Below are positions 1-8,369 of a stretch of 14,434 nt of DNA, one piece after another. Every line of letters starts with the position of its first letter. Position 1 is the stretch's first letter. Source of the stretch: Paraglomus occultum (taxonomy: Eukaryota > Glomeromycota > Glomeromycetes > Paraglomerales > Paraglomeraceae); contig CAJVPJ010000936.1 in NCBI GenBank assembly GCA_910592205.1, forward strand, positions 1 to 14,434. The letters are read 5' to 3'. Under the pieces are notes generated by a model, which saw nothing but the letters and a program-made list of their open reading frames with translations, was not told where the DNA came from and did no database searches. Position numbers and translations under genes: made by a program.

Positions 1-2
1 AA

Positions 3-131
3 CAGAGTTTAGTCTTTACAGAAAAAGGATATTGTCAGACAAAAGTTGCAGAAGTTGTGCACCCGACTGTCCGGCTAAAGTATAAGGGTGCTAATGTTAT
101 AGGAAATTTGTGTATGACCTGCGCTGATTAA
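3..131 (+). CDS. Possible 3'-terminal coding segment of a gene starting left of the window
   Basis: A reading frame is open from the window edge and ends at TAA 129-131, giving 42 residues. Its composition is mixed and protein-like (it contains VHPTVRLKYKG and ends CMTCAD), not the Asn/Lys/Ile/Phe-rich translation typical of AT-rich spacer. It contains an AG at 19-20 after a pyrimidine-rich stretch, so the true last exon could start at about 21. No domain is recognisable in so short a piece. It would be convergent with the SPRY gene that ends at 438, leaving a 306-nt gap. Chance openness is quite possible at this length. Confidence 0.3.
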   Translation, partial: QSLVFTEKGYCQTKVAEVVHPTVRLKYKGANVIGNLCMTCAD

Positions 132-437
132 ATTTTCATACTTGCAATATAAGACTTTGTTGCGTGAAATGATATCAAAATGTTTGCATGGTTTACTTGA
201 GCAATTTTATATGCGTCGGAGAAAAATGTAATACCAAAAGCAAATCAAGTATTAATATTATTCCGGATTGTATAAATTCTTTCAAACGTAAAAATTACTT
301 CATAAGTTTTTGCTGAAGAAATTTCATATTCTTCCACGGCTTAAGTTTTCATGACGACGCTAATTTTACTATGCGGATTTGCAATAATTATTAATACTTC
401 CCTCGCACGTGTCATTTCATATTCCTTGTAAATTTAA
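132..437. other. Intergenic spacer between convergent genes
   Basis: An AT-rich spacer with no supported gene. It would hold the 3' untranslated regions of the partial plus-strand frame and of the minus-strand SPRY gene. No canonical AATAAA was seen on the minus strand just after the SPRY stop. Confidence 0.5.
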
Positions 438-2041
438 TTAAAGTTCAGGAGTATCAATTAACACCGACACATATTTACCAACTTTAACAAGTTGTCTATT
501 CGTAAACGGGCCTATTTTCTTAGCGGTTTCGGTAGATCTCGTTTCAATATATCTGTCTCCGTCACCGAAATTTACATGGACCGTCCGCGCCGATAGTAGG
601 ATACCACAGATGTCGAATACTGGCAAACGCAGTGCCAAGAGTCTGTCCATTTTTAGTAAAGAATACACGTCCAGTAGCAGCAAAATATCCACATCCGACA
701 ATATCTCCAACTTTACCCCACTCGGGCCCGTAAGAATAGCCTTTAAACGCATCGTTGAATTTGCATCCATCAGAGTGATAGCCTACCGAGTAAAGGTTCC
801 AACCGGGTAATCTGGTATGAGGAATTAAGAATATCTATATGTCAGCAGATAAGACAGTTGAGCATTAGTTGACGAAGAGACGTCTTGATAAGCGTACCTG
901 AACGGTGGGTAGGGTTTTGTGGCAAGTCCTATTGCTATTGTCGTATTCTTTGGGTCTGTGTTAGATAATACAGTTATCTCATAGTAATACAAAGCATTTT
1001 CTGGATTGTAATCAGCATGCAAAGAGTGTTTTTGATCGATTTTCGATAAAGCGTTCGATGATAATTTCGATGACTTCTCGGGCTTTGTCGTATTATAACG
1101 TAACAAGTATATTAGTATTATTAGGAAAAAGTTCTATTGTTTCTTCCAACACGAAAAGACTAGTACAATACCATTATAGTTTCGGATGCTAACATCGACG
1201 TAGACATGGGTATTTGTATAATTACATCGTCCTCCACATTCGTCTTATCTTGCTCGCGATTCACGTTATTGCTTTCATTATTTTCGTTGCTTTCATTACT
1301 CTCATCTCTGGTCGTATTTATTGCATCTCCCGTAAGTGACGGGACAAACAGCGGATAATTTGTCTGTACTGCTTGTACGACGCTATCTTCTTTTCCATGA
1401 AATTGTATTATTCGTCCGTCATCCGAGATAGTAGTTTGTTGACGCGTGGCGAATTGCGGGTCAAGATCAAAACGACATGCTGCTACACCACCATTACTGA
1501 TTATGTAACTTATGTCAGTATCTGATGGCAATTTCTCCTGAGGAGGATAATCTCGTGCAAACTTTTCTCCCGCTTCATATGTGTTTGCCGATGCTTTGTG
1601 TTTTTGTCTTTTCCTAATAGTGGGTTCGGGCGCAGAAGGCTCATTTTCATATGGTGGAGTAACGTTGCCAGATTCATGATCAGTTTGTTGTGGATATGGA
1701 TTTGTCGACATCGAGACGCTATAATCGTCGGTTAGAATGGCGTTCGCAAAGTTTGATTGAGGTGTTTTTCGCTCCCCTTGTTTGCACGAACGAATTCGCC
1801 GGTAGAAAAGACACCCAATTATCATAAAGTTAATGAGGCCAAGTATGATAAAGATGATAATGCAAAAATAACCACACGACCGCTTTCCATGATTGTAATA
1901 CCAAAATACCCATCTAGTATTAGATTCGTCGCAGTTTTCAGAATGGTCGCTATTACTGCCATCTTCACATAGTACAGGCGTTAGTTGAAGCATAATGGAT
2001 AATAGTTTTAATAGATTTAGAGAGCACATTCCGCTTTTCAT
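438..2041 (-). CDS. Single-pass membrane SPRY-domain protein, Ssh4/Ear1-like, with a frame break in the SPRY domain
   Basis: This is a three-exon gene: exon 1 2041-1172, exon 2 1082-898, exon 3 811-438. Residues 1-25 look like a signal sequence, 57-80 are a strongly hydrophobic membrane segment followed by basic residues (YRRIRSCK), and 81-185 form a polar linker. The SPRY region begins at about 186 and contains YYYEITVLS (322-330), IAIGLATKPYPPFRLPGW across the exon 2/3 junction, VGYHSDG, YGPEWGKVGD and FFTKNG. The TM-linker-SPRY layout and the segment before SPRY match fungal Ssh4/Ear1, endosomal/vacuolar adaptors that recruit Rsp5 ubiquitin ligase to cargo. The frame is broken near 574-584: GADGPC is read in one frame and TVHVNFGDGDRYIE in the next, over the same bases. 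As read, translation stops at 562-564 after 434 residues; the second frame runs to TAA 438-440. A low-complexity Asn/Glu/Ser insert (about 245-270) interrupts the early SPRY. No canonical PPxY was found, only TPPYE (128-132). The family call is firm; functionality of this copy is uncertain. Confidence 0.82.
812..897 (-). other. Intron 2 of the SPRY gene
   Basis: An 86-nt intron with donor GTACGC and acceptor CATACCAG. It splits the Arg codon (AG|A) in the conserved PPF-R-LPGW segment, and its removal gives an uninterrupted SPRY reading. Boundaries are well supported by domain continuity. Confidence 0.85.
1083..1171 (-). other. Intron 1 of the SPRY gene
   Basis: An 89-nt intron inferred from the frame change between exon 1, which otherwise runs into a stop at 1160, and the next SPRY segment. 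The donor is GTATTG after ATG (1174-1172). The acceptor is ACAAAG ending at 1083. A TACTAAT branch-site match lies at about 1117-1111, roughly 30 nt before the acceptor. It is phase 0. A nearby AG at 1074 is an alternative acceptor, so the exact 3' end is less certain than the donor. Confidence 0.65.
1268..1305 (-). repeat. Low-complexity Ser/Asn/Glu codon repeat in the SPRY gene
   Basis: Imperfect reiterations of GAAAGCAA-type units encode ESNESNENNESNN at about residues 247-259. It sits in a variable loop of the SPRY region, as is common for simple-sequence expansions in AT-rich genomes. Confidence 0.6.
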
Positions 2042-2125
2042 ATCTTGAATTGATGTATTTAGGTTTTAAAATACTTAATTTACATAAATTTTGGTCAATC
2101 AAAAGGCATTACATTGGCTTTTCCG

Positions 2126-2132
2126 TTTTATA
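2126..2132 (-). promoter_or_regulatory. Putative TATA box of the SPRY gene
   Basis: TATAAAA on the minus strand lies about 85 nt upstream of the ATG at 2041-2039, a spacing that allows a short 5' untranslated leader. It is a motif match only, in AT-rich DNA. Confidence 0.4.
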
Positions 2133-2140
2133 GTGTTGGG

Positions 2141-2223
2141 TGCAGTGGTTAGCGAGATACCACTTTAGACCATAATTGAAACGTAACTTTTTGTGCCTCT
2201 AACGCCGGGGTCTTTGACATTCC
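2141..2223 (+). repeat. Possible decayed tRNA-derived (SINE-like) fragment
   Basis: TGCAGTGGTTAGCG (2141-2154) resembles the A-box region of tRNA-headed SINEs. GCCGGGGTCTTTGACATTCC (2204-2223) resembles the stretch leading into a B box, with a couple of extra bases. No cloverleaf folds cleanly and no target-site duplication or A-tail was identified, so this is a weak call. Confidence 0.18.
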
Positions 2224-3246
2224 ATTTTCCAAAACATGTGGCAAAATGGCGGAAAGCGTTTTTATGGTATATCAATAGTTCAATGAATGGGATAAATATT
2301 TATCAAGTTTTGATTGTTTTGTGCACAACTCGGACCATGCATCAGTTCGTCAAACATGACGAATTCGATGGAATGAATGTTTTTGTCTCTGAATAAAAGG
2401 ATCGGACATACGGAAAAGTTTTGAGTGTGTTAAATACTTGATGCTGGCGTATACAATGACCAATATTGTAACAATTGCGTGGTTCTGAAAAAACGTCAAG
2501 TTTGAAAATCCTTGAATATTAAACTGTCATACGCTAGTTACTATTGCCATGACTTCATTTTTATTTGTTGGGTAATATAAAACGGTTTAACGATGCCATT
2601 AGCAACCACTGCATTGATCTAATTTTAGAATAACGACTCTTCAACTTGTTTCATAACAGAAAAACACTACAGGGTATTACTACATCAACATTCACTCCTT
2701 CAAGAAGTTTGTGGAGCGAGGAATAAATGATTCGTGCCCATTGAACACACATATATGGCAATGATCATCTAAACTCTAAGGCTCGGAACAAATCAAAATA
2801 TTATTTACTTAAGCAACAATCATCATCCCCACGAAATAGTTTATTCCTTTTTCCTTTTCGTAATTTAGCCAAGCTTTTTTGTTTCACTTCTTTAAGGCGT
2901 CTATTCTTAGTCCGTTCCAGCAACACGAGTAATCAGTGATCTTTAACGGATATTACTCTGACGCATCATATTAATGTACCGTATTTGCTACGTAAAACGG
3001 ATTAGTCAATCGTCGCTGCCAAGACCCTCTACGTAATCATGTGTTATAGTGACTAAGAATCACTTTTCCAAAACAAAGACTGCTCGCCATTAGCAGTGAC
3101 TCTTTATAATATACTGTATTCCAGAACACAACCATCAGCGACTTATTTTCATTGATCAAGAAACTCCTTCTGTTCAATACAATTTGTTGATAGTTTGTAT
3201 ATTTACTGCTAATTTAAAGGCTATGTACTTACTTGGAGCAAAATAA

Positions 3247-3266
3247 AAGTAGTCTCAAGTAGTCTC
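3247..3266. repeat. Perfect 10-bp tandem duplication
   Basis: AAGTAGTCTC occurs twice head-to-tail with no spacer. It lies in noncoding spacer and looks like a simple slippage or duplication product. Confidence 0.8.
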
Positions 3267-3724
3267 GAAATTAAAGTGAACCATCACTAGGAGACAAATT
3301 AGTTTTGAAACAACCTCATATAATAAATATTCATTACGTAAGTTATAGTAATAGCAGTTTTGTTTATTGTGAAATCTGGTTTAATAAGAATATAAATAAA
3401 AAGCTTATTTGTTACAACGAAATTTTACGGTAAATTCTATTGGTTTCTTGTGTACGTAATCTGGACAAATTATCGAAACTCGAAATTTACAAATACGGTA
3501 ATTAGAAGCTGAATTTAATGGTATCTTTGACAGTCATTATGCTTTAATTCTTCGAGCTTAATTTCAAACTCGTTCATAGCTTTCGAAATGTTTGTTCATA
3601 ATGCAGTTTTGGTTTGAACAAATAATTTGTAATTGAGTCGCAGGCTCTTTTTTTTTAACAATAAAAGCCAAAATTGGTTTCGCAGCATCGTCTTTGAAGT
3701 CCAAAGGTTAAAATTACCAATCAG

Positions 3725-3730
3725 TTTATT
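3725..3730 (-). terminator. Polyadenylation signal AATAAA of the seven-span gene
   Basis: The minus strand reads AATAAA about 70 nt beyond the stop codon at 3799-3801, in a T/A-rich context. This is normal spacing for a short fungal 3' untranslated region. Confidence 0.5.
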
Positions 3731-3798
3731 TAATAAAGAAAAAAACCATAATTATGTGTAATTTTGAGTAAATAGAGTGTACCGATACTTTTGCTCGG

Positions 3799-4746
3799 TT
3801 ATTGACAAATCTTCACCGAAATTTCTTCTTGATTTGTTCCAGTCTTTCTCTCAATCTCGGATTTCTCCATTTTGCATTGTAATGCTATAGAAATGTTAAG
3901 CATTGTAAACGCTATAAATCCCAACGTAAGGTAAAGCTTTATCCAAAGAACTGAAGGTGCAACGACCAAACAAAACATTAGCTGGGAACAGAATCCAACT
4001 ATCCATACTGCCCTCCGAAACTTTCTCCCGAAAACTTTTATAAACATTTTACGTTTTATATTGCGCTCTTCCTCAATGACTTTATCATCCATTCTCTCCA
4101 ATGTCCGTTCCCATTCATCTAGTTCATCCGAAGTTTTTAGAGTAAATATAAATAGACCCACACCAATGCAGAATGCTACGATAAGTGGCCCAAACACAAA
4201 CCAGTAAGTCGAAGATTTTACGTACTTTCGGTTCACGGCCATAAAACCAAAAATTAAATCTTTGCCAAATCTACATATCATGTGTAAAAATAGAGGAAGC
4301 AGATAAACGTATTTTACAGACATGTCTTGCATTCGACACCATTCAATAATATGTCGAAGAACTCTCATTAAAAGAATTGTTGTCAGGTATGAAATAAAAA
4401 AAGTATCATTGGTAATTTTGTAAGCTCTGACACAGAACCAAATTTCCATGCAAGGAATTATTAAAAATGTAATAAATACACAGGCTGAGTAGAAAATTTT
4501 TCGTAAAAGCTTTTCTCCTCGGTTTATGTGATCAACGTCAATTGTTATGATCGATGCAATTAAAACAGTGCCCATCAAATCAAAGACCGACTCGCTTGTT
4601 GAATCTGATAAACTGTCGTCAGCAGGAAGAGCATCGACCGTAAGAGAAAACAGGAAAATAGCTGATAGCAAAAGTTGAATGCTTGACGGCCTTGGGCGAG
4701 TATACATGTTTTTCGAACGCATGCGGGTTGAAAGCAGGATTCTCAT
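3799..4746 (-). CDS. Orphan polytopic membrane protein, signal-peptide-like N-terminus plus about seven membrane segments
   Basis: A single-exon frame of 315 codons; I do not recognise the family. After a basic N-terminus, residues 22-40 (IQLLLSAIFLFSLTVDALP) look like a signal sequence. Hydrophobic segments follow at about 54-71, 86-107, 115-131, 146-170, 181-203, 245-268 and 271-291. A charged, probably helical loop (205-244; EWERTLERMDD, EEERNIKRK) lies between segments 5 and 6, and a polar tail (292-315) ends the protein. This resembles a receptor-type layout, but no GPCR motif such as DRY or NPxxY is visible, so function is not assigned. Start choice is open: the first ATG is at 4746, others at 4722 (residue 9) and 4707 (residue 14). 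A TATA-like box only 24 nt before the first ATG favours a downstream start, which would also shorten the n-region of the signal peptide. An AATAAA follows the stop by about 70 nt. Confidence 0.75.
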   Translation of the reverse strand: MRILLSTRMRSKNMYTRPRPSSIQLLLSAIFLFSLTVDALPADDSLSDSTSESVFDLMGTVLIASIITIDVDHINRGEKLLRKIFYSACVFITFLIIPCMEIWFCVRAYKITNDTFFISYLTTILLMRVLRHIIEWCRMQDMSVKYVYLLPLFLHMICRFGKDLIFGFMAVNRKYVKSSTYWFVFGPLIVAFCIGVGLFIFTLKTSDELDEWERTLERMDDKVIEEERNIKRKMFIKVFGRKFRRAVWIVGFCSQLMFCLVVAPSVLWIKLYLTLGFIAFTMLNISIALQCKMEKSEIERKTGTNQEEISVKICQ

Positions 4747-4769
4747 TATTTGTATGTAATCAGCATGTC

Positions 4770-4776
4770 ATTTATA
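4770..4776 (-). promoter_or_regulatory. Putative TATA box of the seven-span gene
   Basis: TATAAAT on the minus strand is 24 nt before the first ATG (4746), 48 nt before the second (4722) and 63 nt before the third (4707). If transcription starts about 30 nt downstream, the first ATG would be at or before the mRNA 5' end, arguing for one of the later starts. Motif match only. Confidence 0.35.
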
Positions 4777-5729
4777 ATATTACGGTAAGCGTAATAAACT
4801 TTATTGAGTGGCGCGTTTACTATAATATATTCAGGGTTAGAGTCGGATCTTCCGGAGAATCCCGGTGTCTAGTTTTTTCTACGATAGTTGGTTCTATGCA
4901 GTGATTTTGGGTGTAATAAAGTAATATTGTCACTTCATCAAACAGAGCAAGCCATACACGAAGAGGGAGAAGGTTTATGCGGGGAGGGTAATAAGTAATC
5001 GATAACGATTTTAGTACCAATCGAAAGCTTACTTCATACGCGTTTTTTAGTGTCCCATTTATCGATTTGTTATTGTAAGACAAAACAAACAATAAGCATC
5101 AGTCTTGATACTTTAACTGAAATATAATGCTCCTATCTGTACATGTTGGTAGGGCGAATAACCACTGTACCACGATAATTTTTAAGCATTGATTATTAAT
5201 ACCCATTATATCAATAAACAATGTTGTCATTAATAATTTAATAGTGTTTTAACCGCAGATGTCACTTATTAGGAAACACATCAAAGTTCCGTAACTCATT
5301 CGAGATTCGCATTAAAATAATTATTAAGCAGCAATGTTGTTAGTATTTCTCGATTATTAATGTTGTATCTCAATAGGGGAAGACGACAGTTTCAAAAAAC
5401 ATCAAAGTTTCACTAGTACTTTATAAAGCTGCACACTGCTACACACTTGCTTATTCGGAACTATAGAGTGTCATCACAAAAACTTTTTATCCGAACAAAA
5501 CGCATTGCGCACACAAATCTCTGCACGCAAAGGCTTACTCTACCGAGTGTTATTCTCGTTTGTTGCGATAAGATACTTTGACACAAACAAGATTAACTCT
5601 GCTGTTCGATAACAAAGTGATACTCGTCCGATTAACTGTTCGGTGTTTAAGTATTGACTAGAGATGCTACAAGACTTGCGAAATGTTTCCGAATTTGATT
5701 ATCCCCCACGCACGTGGTTAGACATCAAA

Positions 5730-5744
5730 TCAAGCTTAGCTTGA
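5730..5744. repeat. Short palindrome TCAAGCT-T-AGCTTGA
   Basis: A perfect 7+7 inverted repeat around a single central base, 13 nt beyond a CACGTG E-box-like palindrome (5711-5716). It could be a protein-binding site or chance; no gene starts nearby. Confidence 0.5.
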
Positions 5745-7472
5745 AAATACAAATTGTCATATGTTGATACTAATACTAATGCAAAACGTTGGACGTGGCG
5801 GTGCCATTGACGAACGATATTGCAGGAAACATTTAAAAAAAAAAGTCGTGTTAGGTATTGCTTACTCGTAATACCTTGGATGAAACAACCTAGCCCGACT
5901 TTGATCCATTAAAAAGTCAGTCTCCTGGCTTTTAACTGGTACAACAAAACTTGGATGCAGCGTTCAATTTTGTTAAGATAGATAAGCTGTAAATACTATG
6001 AAAATCCAAACCGACTTACCCACAAATGTTATCGGAAATCAAAGTGCTACTAATTGAGACTGTGCTTTATATTGTTGCCAAAAACGCAGTTAACGACTTT
6101 CTGGTCACCTCTTTCTTACATCGGCCAAAATTTGTTATAATGGGCAAAGTTTGTTGGTTGTAATACTGTTATCTTTCCGACTATTTTTCTCGACATGCCA
6201 GTCTCGGATAAAATAATCGTTGGACGTTTGTCTTAATCCAACAAATTTTGTAACTTTTGTAATTCTTACCAAGCAGAACTGCCATATCAATCACATCCGA
6301 TATTTAGATTCTCAAACTCTTGGATTCGGTTTTGACTATATTTGGATAAAGCACACCGACATTATCACAGTGTCGCATGGCTAAAGATGTGCTTTTTCTG
6401 GTAGAAAGTGAATGGATAATCTTTGCAAGATTGAGTTTTGGTGACAAGACCCATTAACAATAAATGCCATTTATTCTATTGGAAAAAATAACTGCTTATT
6501 AAATTCTTAAACTGAGTCCTCATTATTTCTGCCATCTTGTTTATAACCTTGTTCGAATTTGAAAACAATTCTTCATTTGCTAACACAGAGTATAACTTTA
6601 TTGTAAAAAAAATAATAATAAATACGCGACTTTGGATATAGTGATTCGAATTCGCTATAACAGATGGTCGAAAACCAATGGAATACTTATGATAGGATTG
6701 ACTTCCTATAGAATTGAAGAAAATATTATGAGCATGATGGTTGGGCATCATTATCGTCTTGGTAATAAATAAATACATGATGGTCTCTTTCGTATCGAAA
6801 TAAGGTGCCTGCGTTCATAGATTATAGTATGATTGTCGGGTAAATGAATTCTAACAAGGTTGGCCCGGCCCGTTTAATCGGAAAGGCCCATGCCGATCAG
6901 TATTAATATAGATAGAGGGTAACAGAGTGTTTATAAATACAGTAATTAAAATAAAGTCTCGTGCATTTCCCCCAGCATCACCATGAAAATTTCACGTTCA
7001 CATGATTATTTCTATATCTATAATTTAAGTTTAACAAAAACTTTAGAATAAATTAAATTTTGCTTCTATAATTTCACCCACTGCAGTCATGGGTTGTCTC
7101 GTGCAGAAATATCATATGACGAGGATTAAATATAACCAATGTTGTTTGCCAGAAAGGCGCATATGTATGTCACTTTGCAACCGATTACTTAATATGGTAT
7201 CTATCCAATCACCAGATCAATTGCAATCGGATATTCAGGAGGATGGCATATGTTAATATGTAAAGCAACAAAAAGTCTTTTTGAACTGGCATGTCACGAA
7301 ACAGTTGATCTCAGGTTGATAAATATTGTGTGGTTGTCCAGTTTAGAGACATCCGATAATGATTTATCTTTGAGATAAGGATCACTGTCGAAAACACTGT
7401 CACATGCGAGCTCTTCCATCTAACTTGTTATAGATTAATTGATGCACAGTGATGGCGACCTTACTTAATGAT

Positions 7473-7510
7473 CCCCCCCACAAGGGTTTGAATGAATTTG
7501 GGGGGGGGGG
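7473..7510. repeat. C7 ... G11 inverted homopolymer pair
   Basis: Seven C at 7473-7479 are followed after a 20-nt loop by eleven G at 7500-7510. Together they can form a GC hairpin with about seven pairs in otherwise AT-rich noncoding DNA. Homopolymer lengths may be affected by sequencing error. Confidence 0.6.
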
Positions 7511-8369
7511 TATCGATCGAAGACGTATTTATTAATCAATGATACCATACTATAAGTAAAATTGTATCAGCAAGATCTTTCTTTCTACGTAATATTTCAA
7601 CTTGCAGCCGACTTTTGCTTGGCATATGAATAAATTTCAATTGATGAAAACGGACTATTCTATCAGAGCTAATAGTACAATTTCAAGTGTAAATCAAGCA
7701 TGTTCCTTCTTTCCATTTAAAGTTTGGTAGCAATCTCCAAAACCGGTCTGGTTTCGTGGTCAAAGCAAAAAAAACCATTAATGTTAGTACTAGCGTCTGT
7801 TAACATAGCAAAAAGTGATGTATGATATAAGTTTTACGACTATTTCTCATTCGCCTATTCATGCCCTTCGGCTGTTGTGGCTTTTTAGTTATGATTATAT
7901 TAAATGTGTGGCAAATATTCCGTTACAGCCGAAAGCTAGTTCATTTTGAATAATCTCGTGCCCGAATCACTCGTGCTATCAAAATAACACACTATGTAAG
8001 GTCAAATTAACGGCGCTTGGCATTAAATTACTGTAAACAGTAAGAGTTACCTAGGAATTTATTAGGCACCCCCCGTTTTTTTTTTCTCGTGATTATCAAA
8101 TTCTACATCTTCCCATATGAATCTACTTCGGAAAGCAAAACTATCAAAAGAAACCAGGCAAAATGGTTTTACCGCTAACCAACTACCAGTGAACCTATTG
8201 TTCAGGTTCAGTATAGTTATTTTTATATACTATTTACTGAAGATGTCAACTATACAGTTGGAAACTGCGGCAAAGCAGCGATTTGCTGAAAACTGTGTAT
8301 GTAATGTACTAGACGTGTGTGTTTAAAGCAATGCTAGTGTTTATATATGTATGTTACTATTTTACACTG

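Larger units (their letters stand above)
2042..3798. other. Gene-poor spacer between the SPRY gene and the seven-span gene
   Basis: About 1.75 kb with no convincing coding region. A 67-codon plus-strand frame at 2193-2396 lacks protein-like character and is followed directly by AATAAAAGG. The spacer holds the SPRY-gene TATA box (2126-2132), a weak tRNA-like patch (2141-2223), a perfect 10-bp tandem duplication (3247-3266) and the poly(A) signal of the downstream gene (3725-3730). Confidence 0.5.
4747..8369. other. Long gene-poor spacer
   Basis: About 3.6 kb without a convincing gene on either strand. Short open frames exist at 6476-6778 (minus, with a hydrophobic patch and an Asn/His/Ile-rich translation) and 8117-8326 (plus), but neither has a domain or clear exon context. 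Noted inside: a 15-nt palindrome at 5730-5744 next to a CACGTG at 5711-5716, a small GC-rich islet at 6859-6900, a C7/G11 pair at 7473-7510, and a C6-G-T10 run near 8069-8085. Confidence 0.5.

Noticed and set aside
610-955. Plus-strand open frames at 610-810 and on the opposite strand of other genes
   Set aside because: They are antisense shadows of the SPRY exons; the minus strand carries the recognisable domain.
1757-1972. 71-codon plus-strand frame
   Set aside because: Antisense to the signal-peptide, membrane-segment and linker part of the SPRY protein.
3799-4746. Calling the seven-span protein a G-protein-coupled receptor
   Set aside because: Seven spans alone are not enough; no DRY, NPxxY, conserved disulphide or other class-defining motif is visible.
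4820-5092. 90-codon minus-strand frame upstream of the seven-span gene
   Set aside because: No domain, no supporting exon or splice context, and it lies in the promoter region of the next gene; likely chance.
6476-6778. 100-codon minus-strand frame with a hydrophobic patch
   Set aside because: Asn/His/Ile/Phe-rich composition typical of AT-rich noncoding DNA and no recognisable family; a small secreted protein cannot be excluded but is not supported.
8117-8326. 69-codon plus-strand frame
   Set aside because: Short, no domain, and no promoter or poly(A) context that stands out.
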